In this document: positions 8,954-17,787 of the stretch, one piece after another
Numbering within the stretch: position 1 is the stretch's first letter
How the letters are laid out: every line of letters begins with the position of its first letter
DNA from: Gammaproteobacteria bacterium
Lineage (GTDB): Bacteria > Pseudomonadota > Gammaproteobacteria > GCA-001735895
Length of the DNA stretch: 36,810 bases
Direction of reading: 5' to 3'
Assembly (NCBI GenBank): GCA_024638385.1
Contig: JAHEKJ010000025.1
Span: forward strand, 1 to 36,810
Position numbers and translations under genes: made by a program
The notes under the pieces: generated by a model
Seen by the model: the letters and a program-made list of their open reading frames with translations, nothing else
What the model was told of the DNA's origin: nothing
The model's database searches: none

Positions 8954-9403
8954 ATGACGACAGTACTGGTTATCCACGGCCCCAACCTGAACCTGCTGGG
9001 CACGCGCGAACCGGAAATCTACGGCGCCGACACGCTGGCGACCATCGACCGGGAACTCGCGCAAATGGCGGCGAACAACGAGGTCACGCTCGAATCCTTC
9101 CAGTCGAACGCCGAGGGTGACATCGTCGGCCGAATTCAGCAGGCGGCGAGCGGCGGGACCGATTTCATCCTGATTAATCCCGCGGCCTTTACACACACCA
9201 GCGTCGCGATCCGCGATGCCCTGCTGGCGACGCAAATCCCGTTCATCGAAGTGCACCTTTCGAACGTGCACGCGCGCGAGGCGTGGCGCAAGCACTCCTA
9301 TTTTTCGGACATTGCCGTCGGCGTCATCTGCGGCTTCGGCAAACACAGTTACCTGCTGGCACTGGAGGCCGCCATTCTCCACTGCAAGCCAGCCAGCCAA
9401 TAG
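8954..9403 (+). CDS. aroQ: 3-dehydroquinate dehydratase, type II
   Basis: A 149-aa protein that removes water from 3-dehydroquinate in the shikimate pathway; type II enzymes are dodecamers. Conserved blocks are [18 protein letters not shown] (with the catalytic Tyr), [33 protein letters not shown] and [19 protein letters not shown]. It lies 11 bp before accB, the standard gammaproteobacterial aroQ-accB-accC order. The 135-bp upstream gap should hold the operon promoter, but I could not pick a convincing one. Confidence 0.98.
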   Translation: MTTVLVIHGPNLNLLGTREPEIYGADTLATIDRELAQMAANNEVTLESFQSNAEGDIVGRIQQAASGGTDFILINPAAFTHTSVAIRDALLATQIPFIEVHLSNVHAREAWRKHSYFSDIAVGVICGFGKHSYLLALEAAILHCKPASQ

Positions 9404-9414
9404 GGGCCCAGTCA

Positions 9415-9870
9415 ATGGATATACGCAAAATCAAGAAACTGATCGAACTGCTCGAGGAATCGGGCATCGCCGAGCTCGAGATCAACGAAGGCGAAGAGTC
9501 GGTGCGCATCAGTCGGCAATCCTCGAACGTGGTTCAAACCGTCGCCGCGCCGGCGCCGATCGCCGCGACGGGGGCGGCCAACCCGGCCGCCGACGCGGCA
9601 GCGGCGGCCGCACCCGATGCGCGCGAGGAGCAAAGCGGGCACGAGGTACGCTCGCCTATGGTCGGGACCTTTTACTCCTCGGCCTCGCCGACCTCTGGCC
9701 CGTTCGTGACCGAGGGCCAGTTCGTCAACTCGGGCGACACGCTGTGCATCATCGAGGCGATGAAGATGATGAACCAGATCGAGGCCGACAAGGCCGGCCG
9801 GGTTCGCTCGATCCTGGTGGAAAACGGCAGCCCGGTCGAATACGACCAGGTCCTGTTCATCATCGACTAG
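9415..9870 (+). CDS. accB: Biotin carboxyl carrier protein of acetyl-CoA carboxylase
   Basis: A 151-aa protein starting [20 protein letters not shown]. An Ala/Pro-rich flexible linker covers about residues 40-70. The C-terminal biotinyl domain has the biotinylation motif EAMKMMN, whose first Lys takes biotin from BirA. It carries carboxyl-biotin between AccC and AccA/AccD for malonyl-CoA synthesis. A longer open frame begins at 9283, but it overlaps aroQ and adds nothing family-like, so ATG 9415 is preferred. accC follows 9 bp downstream. Confidence 0.97.
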   Translation: MDIRKIKKLIELLEESGIAELEINEGEESVRISRQSSNVVQTVAAPAPIAATGAANPAADAAAAAAPDAREEQSGHEVRSPMVGTFYSSASPTSGPFVTEGQFVNSGDTLCIIEAMKMMNQIEADKAGRVRSILVENGSPVEYDQVLFIID

Positions 9871-9879
9871 GCGCTCGCG

Positions 9880-11223
9880 ATGCTGGAAAAAATCCTGATC
9901 GCCAACCGTGGTGAGATCGCGTTGCGCATTCTGCGCGCCTGCCGCGAGCTGGGCATCAAGACGGTCGCCGTGCATTCGACGGCCGACCGCGACCTCAAGC
10001 ACGTGCGGCTGGCCGACGAATCCGTCTGCATCGGTCCGCCGTCGTCGCTCGAAAGCTACCTCAACAATTCGGCGCTGATCTGCGCCGCCGAGCTGACCAA
10101 CGCCGACGGCATTCATCCGGGCTACGGGTTCCTGTCCGAAAATGCCGAGTTCGCCGAGCAGGTCGAGTCGAGCGGCTTCAAGTTCATCGGTCCCAACGCC
10201 TCGGCGATTCGCACCATGGGCGACAAGGTCGCCGCGATCCGCACGATGAAGGCCGCCGGCGTGCCGACCGTGCCCGGCTCCGACGGCCCGCTCGAAGACG
10301 ACAACGACAACAACCTCGAGCTGGCGCGCAAGATCGGCTACCCGGTCATCATCAAGGCGGCCGGCGGCGGTGGCGGCCGCGGCATGCGCGTGGTTCACGC
10401 CGAAGGCGCGCTGCTGAACTCGATCCAGCTGACCCGTTCGGAAGCGGCGGCGGCGTTCAACAACGACATCGTCTACATGGAAAAGTATCTCGGCAAGCCG
10501 CGCCACATCGAGATCCAGGTGCTGGCCGACTCGCACGGCAACGCGATCCATCTCGGCGAACGCGACTGCTCGATGCAGCGGCGGCATCAAAAGGTCGTCG
10601 AGGAAGCGCCGGCGCCCGGGATCACGCCCGAGCAGCGCGCCAGAATCGGCAAGCGTTGCGCCGAGGCCTGCATCAAGATGGGCTACGAGGGGGCCGGCAC
10701 CTTCGAGTTTCTCTACGAGGACGGCGAATTTTTCTTCATCGAGATGAACACCCGCGTGCAGGTCGAGCACCCGGTCACCGAGATGATCACCTGGGTCGAT
10801 ATCATCAAGGAGCAGATTACTATCGCGTCGGGCGAGCCGCTGAACTATAAGCAGGAAAACATCAAGATCAACGGCCACGCGATCGAGTGCCGGATCAATG
10901 CCGAGGACTCGAAGACCTTCCTGCCGTCGCCGGGCAAGATCACGCTCTACCACGCGCCCGGCGGCCCCGGCGTGCGCATGGATTCGCACATCTACAACGG
11001 CTACACCGTGCCGCCCTACTACGACTCGATGATCGGCAAGCTGATCACCTTCGGCAGCACCCGCGAGTCGGCGATCGCGCGCATGAAGGGCGCGCTGTCC
11101 GAGATCGTCATCGAGGGCATCAAGACCAACATCGACCTGCAGCGCGAGATCATCAGCGACGGAAATTTCGCCCGCGGCGGCACCGACATTCATTATCTCG
11201 AGAAAAAACTGGGAATCGATTGA
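9880..11223 (+). CDS. accC: Biotin carboxylase subunit of acetyl-CoA carboxylase
   Basis: A 447-aa ATP-grasp enzyme that carboxylates the biotin on AccB using ATP and bicarbonate, in the committed step of fatty-acid synthesis. The start is [20 protein letters not shown]. The glycine-rich lid is [14 protein letters not shown]. Metal and ATP residues lie in [20 protein letters not shown] and [17 protein letters not shown]. Length matches E. coli AccC (449 aa). It is the third gene of aroQ-accB-accC and is followed after 6 bp by prmA. Confidence 0.99.
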   Translation: MLEKILIANRGEIALRILRACRELGIKTVAVHSTADRDLKHVRLADESVCIGPPSSLESYLNNSALICAAELTNADGIHPGYGFLSENAEFAEQVESSGFKFIGPNASAIRTMGDKVAAIRTMKAAGVPTVPGSDGPLEDDNDNNLELARKIGYPVIIKAAGGGGGRGMRVVHAEGALLNSIQLTRSEAAAAFNNDIVYMEKYLGKPRHIEIQVLADSHGNAIHLGERDCSMQRRHQKVVEEAPAPGITPEQRARIGKRCAEACIKMGYEGAGTFEFLYEDGEFFFIEMNTRVQVEHPVTEMITWVDIIKEQITIASGEPLNYKQENIKINGHAIECRINAEDSKTFLPSPGKITLYHAPGGPGVRMDSHIYNGYTVPPYYDSMIGKLITFGSTRESAIARMKGALSEIVIEGIKTNIDLQREIISDGNFARGGTDIHYLEKKLGID

Positions 11224-11229
11224 TCGCCG

Positions 11230-12111
11230 ATGGCCTGGTGGCGCGTCAGCCTGACCTGTCCGGCCGCGCGCCTCGACGCGGTCGAGGCGTTGTTGCTGGA
11301 ACTCGGCGCCGAGAGCCTGTCGCTCGCCGACGCCGGTGACGAGCCGATCTTCGAACCGCTGCCGGGCGACGCGCCGGTCTGGCGCGAATCGATCGTCAGC
11401 GCGCTGTTCGACGATCGCGCCGATCCCGAGGCGCTGCAACTCGAGCTCGAGCGCGCGCTGCCCGGCGATCTCGGCGGCGACATCCGCCGCGAACGCCTCG
11501 AGGACGCGGACTGGGAGCAAGCCTGTCGCCGCCACTTTCACCCGCTGCAAATCGCCGCCGGGCTGTGGATCGTACCGAGCTGGTGCGAACCGCCCGATCC
11601 GGACGCGATCGCGATTCGACTCGACCCGGGGCTCGCCTTCGGCACCGGCGATCACCCGACCACCGCGCTGTGCCTCGAATGGCTTGCCGCCAATCCGCCG
11701 GCGGGCGAGACCGTCATCGATTACGGCTGCGGCTCGGGCATCCTCGCGATCGCCGCGCAGCGTCTCGGTGCGACGCGCGTGACCGGCGTCGACATCGACC
11801 CGCAGGCGCTCGCCGCCAGCGCCGACAATCTCGCGGCCAACGGGATCGCGCCATGCCGGCTGTGCGTCCCGGAAGACCTGCCGCGAACGCCGGTCGACCT
11901 GCTGATCGCCAACATCGTCGCCGCGCCGCTGCTCACGCTCGCGTCGCGCTTCGCCGAACTCGTTCGCCCGGGCGGTCGAATTCTGCTGTCGGGGATACTC
12001 AAGAGCCAGCTCGACGAGATACAATCGGCCTACGCGGGCGACTTCCGCCTCGACCCGCCGCGCGAGCGCGGTGACTGGATCTGCCTTGGCGGGCAACGAA
12101 GAGACGATTGA
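11230..12111 (+). CDS. prmA: Ribosomal protein L11 methyltransferase
   Basis: A 293-aa protein. The N-terminal L11-recognition domain (MAWWRVSLTCPAARLDAVEA...) is joined to a class I SAM methyltransferase domain. The latter has GTGDHPTTALCLEWL, the SAM motif VIDYGCGSGILAIAA and the later NIVAAPLLTLASRF block. PrmA trimethylates several amino groups of L11. It sits 6 bp after accC and 3 bp before the zinc-ribbon gene, as in Pseudomonas-type gene order, and is presumably cotranscribed. Confidence 0.97.
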   Translation: MAWWRVSLTCPAARLDAVEALLLELGAESLSLADAGDEPIFEPLPGDAPVWRESIVSALFDDRADPEALQLELERALPGDLGGDIRRERLEDADWEQACRRHFHPLQIAAGLWIVPSWCEPPDPDAIAIRLDPGLAFGTGDHPTTALCLEWLAANPPAGETVIDYGCGSGILAIAAQRLGATRVTGVDIDPQALAASADNLAANGIAPCRLCVPEDLPRTPVDLLIANIVAAPLLTLASRFAELVRPGGRILLSGILKSQLDEIQSAYAGDFRLDPPRERGDWICLGGQRRDD

Positions 12112-12114
12112 GCG

Positions 12115-12915
12115 ATGTTCAACAGCACCCAACTCGGTGACGTCATGGAAACCACCTGTAACCAGTGCAAGAGCCGATTCCGGATCACCGAAAAACAGCT
12201 CAAGCAAGCCTACGGCAAGGTTTGCTGCGGTGAATGCGGGTGCGTGTTCAACGCGCTCACCAGCCTCAAGAGCTACGACGGCCAGCTGCCCGAGGGCTAC
12301 GGCAAGCTTCCCGTCGCGGAGACCGCCGACGCGGGCGACGAGGCAACCCTGCCGATCAGCGATCTCGACAGCCCGGCGCCGACGCCGGCAAGCGTGCCGC
12401 TCAGCCTGCAGCAGGCGATGTACGGCGACGACAGCCGCTCGCGCCTGTTCGCGAGCCCGTTGCTCTGGTTCATCGGCATCCTGATCTTGCTCGCGCTCGG
12501 ACTGGCGCAGGCGGTTTATTACCAGCGCTACGCGCTGATCGAGGATCCGCGCTTTCAGCAACAGGTCATGACCCTGTGCGAGGTGCTGCCCTGCGCGCCG
12601 GGCGAGTTTTCGAGTGCCGAGCAGATCCGCCTGCTCGAGCGCAACGTGTTTACGCACCCGGCGACCCCGGACGCGTTGATGGTGACCGGGTCGTTCGTCA
12701 ACCAGGCGCCGTTCGCGCAGCGGCCACCCGAAATGCTGATCAGCCTGTTCGACATCCGGGGCAACCTGATCGCGAACCGGGTCTTCAAGCCCGCCGAGTA
12801 CCTGCTCGAACGGCCCGACCGCGGGGTCATCGAGCCGGAATCCCCGATTCAGTTCCGGCTCGAAATCGTCGATCCGGGCACCGACGCGCTGACTTACGAG
12901 TTCGAATTCATCTAG
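12115..12915 (+). CDS. Zinc-ribbon membrane protein of the DUF3426 type
   Basis: A 266-aa protein. An MJ0042-type zinc finger near the N-terminus has CNQC (C15, C18) and CCGEC (C38, C41). An acidic, Pro-rich linker follows. One transmembrane helix (LLWFIGILILLALGLAQAV, about residues 118-136) precedes a C-terminal DUF3426 domain, probably periplasmic. The function of this family is unknown, though its place between prmA and dusB is conserved in gammaproteobacteria. A second start at ATG 12145 (METTCNQC), with GGTGA 4 nt upstream, gives the more usual family N-terminus and may be the true one. Confidence 0.85.
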   Translation: MFNSTQLGDVMETTCNQCKSRFRITEKQLKQAYGKVCCGECGCVFNALTSLKSYDGQLPEGYGKLPVAETADAGDEATLPISDLDSPAPTPASVPLSLQQAMYGDDSRSRLFASPLLWFIGILILLALGLAQAVYYQRYALIEDPRFQQQVMTLCEVLPCAPGEFSSAEQIRLLERNVFTHPATPDALMVTGSFVNQAPFAQRPPEMLISLFDIRGNLIANRVFKPAEYLLERPDRGVIEPESPIQFRLEIVDPGTDALTYEFEFI

Positions 12916-13048
12916 CCGGTCCGGCGATAATCCGGATAAAAAATTCACAATCGACGCGGCGCGCGTCCGGCGGAGCTACCCGCGCCGTTCAACTCGGGGT
13001 ATATTTTGCACTTTGCGCGGCGCCGCCGCGCCGGGGCCACCGATCGCG

Positions 13049-14890
13049 ATGAGACTGCAGCACCAGCTGACGCAATACCTCCCGTTCCTGCGCTGGGGGC
13101 GCAACGTCACGCGCGAAACGATGCGTGCCGACGCGATCGCCGGCCTGACCGGGGCCGCGCTGGTGGTGCCGCAAGGGGTCGCGTTCGCGACCATCGCCGG
13201 CATGCCGCCGGAATACGGTCTCTACACCAGCATGGTGCCGGCCATCATCGCGGCGCTGTTCGGCTCGTCCTGGCACCTGGTTTCCGGCCCGACCACGGCG
13301 GCATCGGTCATCATGTTCGCGTCGCTGTCGGGCATGGCGGCGCCGGGCAGCGAGCAGTACGTCACGCTCGCGATCACCCTCGCCTTCATGGTCGGCGTGC
13401 TGCAGCTGATCATGGGTGTCGTGCGCCTCGGCGTGCTGGTCAATTTCATTTCGCACTCGGTCGTGATCGGTTTCACCGCCGGCGCCGCCTTCCTGATCGC
13501 GGCCAAGCAGGCCGAGGATTTCTTCGGCATTCATATCCCCGACGGCGCCGCGCTGCTGACGATGATCGAGTATATCGGCATCAACTGGGAGCAGCTCAAG
13601 CCGCTGGTCATGCTGGTCGGCGCGATCACGCTGCTCACCGCGATCATCGCGCAGCGCCGCTTTGGCGGCATGAGCATGATCATCGCGCTCGGCGTGGGCA
13701 GCATCGCCGCGGCGCTGTTCAACTGGCTGTTCACGCCCGAAGTCTCCGGCATCGAGATGATCGGCGCGCTGCCGCAGCAATTGCCGCCGCTGTCGCTGCC
13801 CGATTTTTCGCCCGAAACCCTGCGCCAGCTGTCGCCGCTGGCGCTGACGATGACGCTGTTCGCGCTGACCGAGGCGGTCTCGATCGCGCGCTCGATCTCG
13901 ATCCGCTCGGGGCAGGCGCTCGACGGCAACCAGGAATTCATCGGCCAGGGCCTGTCGAATATTTTCGGCAGTTTCTTCTCGTCCTACGTCGCGACCGGCT
14001 CGTTCAACCGCAGCGGCGCGAACTACGACGCCGGCGCGCGCACGCCGATGGCGTCGGTTTTCGCCGGGCTGATGCTGGTCGTGATCGTCTTGCTGGTGGC
14101 GCCGCTGACGAGTTACCTGCCGAAGGCGGCGGTCGCCGGGCTGCTGTTCCTGGTCGCCTGGCGCCTGATCAACTTCATCCAGATCCACAAGATCCTGCGC
14201 GCCGACCGGCACGAGGCCGTCATTCTCGGCGTCGTCTTCTTCGGCACGGTGTTCTTCTCGATCGAGTTCGCGATTCTCGCCGGCGTCATCCTGTCGCTGA
14301 TCATTTTCCTGCGCAAGACCTCGCGGCCGCGGCTGTCGCCGCGCGTGCCCGACCCGAACTCGGGCTCGCGCAAGTTCATCTACGGCCAGTTCCTGCCCGA
14401 GTGCCCGCAGCTGAAGATCCTGCGCCTCGACGACTCGCTGTATTTCGGTTCGGTCGCCCATGTCGGCGAGCTGTTGCGCCGCTACCGCGAACACTATCCG
14501 CATCAGAAGAACCTGTTGCTGCTGACCAAGGGCATCAGCCAGGTCGACGTCGCCGGCGCCGAGCTGCTGGTCAACGAGGCGCGCGAACGGCGCAAGATGG
14601 GCGGCGATCTGTTCATGTATCGGCTGCGCGAGTCGGCCGCCCAGGTTTTCGAGCGCGGCGGTTACCAGGACGAGGTCGGCGAAGCCAACCTGTTCGAAAC
14701 CAAGGGCGACGCGATCGCCGGCATTTTCGAACGCCTCGACCCGTCGATCTGCGCGAGCTGCGAGGCGCGGATCTTTCTCGAGTGCCGCGAGGTCGCCGGA
14801 CCGCAAGCCGCGGCCGAATCGCCGGACGCCGACGCAAAAACGGCCGACAGCGAATCGACGCCCGGAACCGAACCCGCGCCCGCCAGCTGA
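13049..14890 (+). CDS. SulP family anion transporter with STAS domain
   Basis: A 613-aa protein from ATG 13049 (MRLQHQLTQYLPFLRW). An in-frame TTG at 13013 would add 12 Ala/Pro-rich residues and is less likely. The SulP membrane core covers about residues 25-430, with the signature ADAIAGLTGAALVVPQGVAFATIAGMPPEYGLY and roughly ten to twelve hydrophobic spans. A C-terminal STAS domain follows (about 450-570, LRLDDSLYFGSVAHVGELL). The tail has CASCEARIFLEC, then a low-complexity Ala/Asp/Glu end. SulP proteins carry sulfate, bicarbonate or dicarboxylates; the substrate here cannot be told. The stop overlaps the dusB start (TGATG), so the two are coupled. Confidence 0.93.
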   Translation: MRLQHQLTQYLPFLRWGRNVTRETMRADAIAGLTGAALVVPQGVAFATIAGMPPEYGLYTSMVPAIIAALFGSSWHLVSGPTTAASVIMFASLSGMAAPGSEQYVTLAITLAFMVGVLQLIMGVVRLGVLVNFISHSVVIGFTAGAAFLIAAKQAEDFFGIHIPDGAALLTMIEYIGINWEQLKPLVMLVGAITLLTAIIAQRRFGGMSMIIALGVGSIAAALFNWLFTPEVSGIEMIGALPQQLPPLSLPDFSPETLRQLSPLALTMTLFALTEAVSIARSISIRSGQALDGNQEFIGQGLSNIFGSFFSSYVATGSFNRSGANYDAGARTPMASVFAGLMLVVIVLLVAPLTSYLPKAAVAGLLFLVAWRLINFIQIHKILRADRHEAVILGVVFFGTVFFSIEFAILAGVILSLIIFLRKTSRPRLSPRVPDPNSGSRKFIYGQFLPECPQLKILRLDDSLYFGSVAHVGELLRRYREHYPHQKNLLLLTKGISQVDVAGAELLVNEARERRKMGGDLFMYRLRESAAQVFERGGYQDEVGEANLFETKGDAIAGIFERLDPSICASCEARIFLECREVAGPQAAAESPDADAKTADSESTPGTEPAPAS

Positions 14891-15885
14891 TGTCGCTCAG
14901 GATCGGACCTTACGAATTCGCCAACCGGCTCGCGCTGGCACCGATGGCCGGCGTGACCGACCGGCCGTTTCGCCAGCTCTGCCGCGGTCTCGGCGCCGGC
15001 ATGACCGTGTCCGAGATGGTCAGCAGCCGTCCCGATCTGCGCGAGAGCCGCAAGACCCGCCTGCGCATGGATCACCGCGGCGAACCCGGGCCGGTAATCG
15101 TGCAGATCGCCGGCGGCATCCCGAAAATGATGGCCGACGCGGCGCGCTACAACGTCGACCACGGCGCGCAGATCATCGACATCAACATGGGCTGTCCGGC
15201 GAAAAAGGTTTGCCGGGTCGACGCCGGCTCGGCGCTGTTGAAGGACAGCAAGCTGGTGCGCGCGATCCTCGAGGCGGTCGTCGCGGCGGTCACGGTGCCG
15301 GTGACGCTGAAGATTCGCACCGGCTGGTCGCGCGCCCGGCGCAACGCGCTCGAGATCGCGCACATCGCCGAGGACTGCGGCATCCAGGCGCTGACGATCC
15401 ACGGGCGCACCCGTGAAGACCGGTTTCTCGGCGTCGCCGAGTACCACAGCATTCGCGACGTCAAACGCGCGGTGTCGATCCCGGTCATCGCCAACGGCGA
15501 CATCGATTCGGCCAAAAAAGCGCAAATGGTCATGGACTTCACCGCTGCTGATGCTATTATGGTTGGCCGTATCGCGCAGCAGCGGCCGTGGATTTTCGCC
15601 CAGATTGATCAATTTTTAAGCACTGGTCTGGAACCCGAAGAACCCGCAGTCGATTTAAAAAAAGACTGGTTAATTAACCATTTACGAAATCTGTATGCGT
15701 TCTACGGTGAGCATCAGGGGGTGCGAATCGCGCGTAAGCACATTAACTGGCAGCTAGGCCAAGACGACAATTACAACCACTTCAGACCTGCATTGATGCA
15801 GGCCGTTACCGCCGACCGACAGCTGCGCACGATTGAGGCTTACTTAGACGATCGTATCCTGGAGGACTATGACCGGGCATCTTGA
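14890..15885 (+). CDS. dusB: tRNA-dihydrouridine synthase B
   Basis: A 331-aa FMN enzyme reducing a D-loop uridine in tRNA. The start MSLRIGPYEFANRLALAPMAGVTDRPF matches DusB. Next come the catalytic-Cys region INMGCPAKKVC, LKIRTGWS, LTIHGRTRED, and the flavin phosphate site IPVIANGDI and IMVGRIAQQRPWIF. The C-terminal helical domain includes RIARKHINW. The ATG shares one base with the sulP stop, and the stop overlaps a possible fis start. The coding sequence shifts abruptly to AT-rich codons from about 15540 to 15860 although the protein stays DusB-like throughout. Confidence 0.97.
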   Translation: MSLRIGPYEFANRLALAPMAGVTDRPFRQLCRGLGAGMTVSEMVSSRPDLRESRKTRLRMDHRGEPGPVIVQIAGGIPKMMADAARYNVDHGAQIIDINMGCPAKKVCRVDAGSALLKDSKLVRAILEAVVAAVTVPVTLKIRTGWSRARRNALEIAHIAEDCGIQALTIHGRTREDRFLGVAEYHSIRDVKRAVSIPVIANGDIDSAKKAQMVMDFTAADAIMVGRIAQQRPWIFAQIDQFLSTGLEPEEPAVDLKKDWLINHLRNLYAFYGEHQGVRIARKHINWQLGQDDNYNHFRPALMQAVTADRQLRTIEAYLDDRILEDYDRAS

Positions 15886-16166
15886 AGCGTGCCCACGACG
15901 CGATCGGGTTGGTGAGAGTGGCAAAAAAGAAGAAGACGAGTCAGCTGCAGCAATCGGTAGAGGCAGCGATTCGCAAGTATCTCGACGATCTCGATGGCGA
16001 GCTGCCCTGCAACCTGTTCGATACCGTGATCTCCGAGATCGAACAGCCCATGCTCAAGACCGTGCTCCGCCACTGCGACAACAACCAGTCCAAGACCGCG
16101 ATGTGCCTCGGCATCAATCGCGGCACGCTGCGCAAGAAACTGAAGCAATACCATATCGAGCATTGA
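15882..16166 (+). CDS. fis: Nucleoid-associated DNA-bending protein Fis
   Basis: The C-terminal half is unmistakable Fis: [22 protein letters not shown], then the helix-turn-helix [24 protein letters not shown]. Fis dimers bend DNA and control rRNA promoters, recombination and nucleoid structure. It follows dusB, as in most gammaproteobacteria. The start is uncertain. The open frame begins with TTG 15882, overlapping the dusB stop (TTGA), giving 94 aa. In-frame GTG 15912 and GTG 15918 ([13 protein letters not shown], 82 aa) are alternatives. The only strong ribosome site nearby, GGAGG at 15861-15865, serves an ATG at 15869 in a different frame. Confidence 0.95.
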   Translation: MKRAHDAIGLVRVAKKKKTSQLQQSVEAAIRKYLDDLDGELPCNLFDTVISEIEQPMLKTVLRHCDNNQSKTAMCLGINRGTLRKKLKQYHIEH

Positions 16167-16230
16167 TGCCACCATCGTCGCCGCCAGACCCACTGGCCCA
16201 GGCCGTCGTTCAACCCGAAGGAACCACCCC

Positions 16231-17787
16231 ATGTCCCAGCCGATTCGCCGCGCGCTGATCAGCGTCTCGAACAAATCCGGAATCGTCGAACTCGCGCAGC
16301 GGTTGCGCGCGCGCGACATCGCCTTGCTGTCGACCGGCGGCACCGCGCGGCTGCTCGCCGACAGCGGCGTCGAGGTCACCGAAATCTCCGACTACACCGG
16401 TTTCCCGGAAATGATGGCCGGCCGGGTCAAGACCCTGCACCCGAAGGTCCACGGCGGCATTCTCGGCCGCCGCGGCGAAGACGACGTGGTCATGCGCGAG
16501 CACGGCATCGAGCCGATCGACCTCGTCGTCATCAATCTTTACCCGTTCGAACAAACCGTCGCCGATCCCGACTGCAGCCTCGACGACGCGATCGAGAACA
16601 TCGACATCGGCGGCCCGGCGATGGTGCGCGCCGCGGCCAAGAACCACGCCGCGGTCACGGTGGTCGTCGATCCCGGCGACTACCCGCAGCTGCTCGACGA
16701 GATCGAGACCACCGGCGGCGTCGGCGACGCGCTGCGATTCTCGCTCGCGATCAAGGCCTACGAGCACACCGCGCACTACGACGGTGCGATCGCCAATTAT
16801 TTCGGTCGCCTCGTGCAGCCCGAATCCGAGCGCGCGTTCCCGCGCACGCTGAACCTGCAATACCGGCACGCGCAGTCGATGCGCTATGGCGAGAATCCGC
16901 ACCAGGCGGCAGCCTTCTACGTCGAACGCGAGCCCGCCGAGGCCAGCGTCGCGACCGCCGAGCAGTTGCAGGGCAAGGCCCTTTCGTTCAACAACATCGC
17001 CGATACCGACGCCGCGCTCGAGTGCGTCAAGCAGTTCGATGCGCCGGCCTGCGTGATCGTCAAGCACGCCAACCCCTGCGGGGTCGCCGTCGGCGACGGC
17101 CTGCTCGACGCCTATCGGCGCGCTTACAGCACCGATCCCGAGTCGGCCTTCGGCGGCATCATCGCCTTCAACCGCCCGCTCGACGGCGATACCGCGCGCG
17201 TCATCGTCGAACAACAGTTCGTCGAGGTCATCATTGCGCCCGAGGTCGAAGCGGCGGCGCGCGACGCGGTCGCCGCGAAGGAGAATGTCCGGCTGCTGCG
17301 TTGCGGTCAATGGAACGCAGCGCCGGCGCGGTTCGATTTCAAACACGTCAACGGCGGCGTGCTGGTGCAGGATTCGGACCAGGCGCTGTACGAGGACCTG
17401 CAGGTCGTCAGCCGCGCACAGCCCGACGACGCGCAGATGGCGGACCTGCTGTTCGCCTGGCAGGTCGCCAAGTTCGTCAAGTCCAACGCGATCGTCTACG
17501 CCCACGAGCGAATGACCATCGGCGTCGGCGCCGGGCAGATGTCGCGTATCAACAGCGCGCGGATCGCGGCGATCAAGGCCGAGCACGCAGGCCTCGCGGT
17601 GGCCGGTTCGGTCATGGCGTCGGATGCGTTCTTCCCGTTCCGTGACGGCATCGACGCGGCCGCCGATGCCGGTATTGCCGCGGTCATCCAGCCCGGCGGC
17701 TCGATGCGCGACGACGAGGTGATCGCCGCCGCCGACGAGCACGGCATGGCGATGGTCTTCACCGGCATGCGCCACTTTCGCCACTGA
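16231..17787 (+). CDS. purH: Bifunctional AICAR transformylase / IMP cyclohydrolase
   Basis: A 518-aa protein catalysing the last two steps to IMP: formylation of AICAR, then ring closure of FAICAR. The N-terminal cyclohydrolase (about residues 1-200) has [32 protein letters not shown] and [17 protein letters not shown]. The transformylase part has [31 protein letters not shown] and KSNAIVYA, and ends [19 protein letters not shown]. It is downstream of fis and overlaps purD by one base (TGATG). Confidence 0.99.
   Translation: MSQPIRRALISVSNKSGIVELAQRLRARDIALLSTGGTARLLADSGVEVTEISDYTGFPEMMAGRVKTLHPKVHGGILGRRGEDDVVMREHGIEPIDLVVINLYPFEQTVADPDCSLDDAIENIDIGGPAMVRAAAKNHAAVTVVVDPGDYPQLLDEIETTGGVGDALRFSLAIKAYEHTAHYDGAIANYFGRLVQPESERAFPRTLNLQYRHAQSMRYGENPHQAAAFYVEREPAEASVATAEQLQGKALSFNNIADTDAALECVKQFDAPACVIVKHANPCGVAVGDGLLDAYRRAYSTDPESAFGGIIAFNRPLDGDTARVIVEQQFVEVIIAPEVEAAARDAVAAKENVRLLRCGQWNAAPARFDFKHVNGGVLVQDSDQALYEDLQVVSRAQPDDAQMADLLFAWQVAKFVKSNAIVYAHERMTIGVGAGQMSRINSARIAAIKAEHAGLAVAGSVMASDAFFPFRDGIDAAADAGIAAVIQPGGSMRDDEVIAAADEHGMAMVFTGMRHFRH

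Noticed and set aside
9412-12948. Long minus-strand open frame of 1178 codons opposite accB, accC and prmA
   Set aside because: It is the antisense shadow of well-conserved genes in high-G+C DNA. The translation is dominated by Arg, Asp, Val and Ala runs and matches no family.
12989-14806. 605-codon minus-strand frame opposite the SulP gene
   Set aside because: Its translation is an Arg/Asp/Gln/His-rich artefact opposite a recognisable transporter.
15869-16258. 129-codon frame overlapping fis, starting at the best ribosome site
   Set aside because: After the first 20 codons it is the out-of-frame shadow of Fis. It is noted instead as evidence about the fis start.
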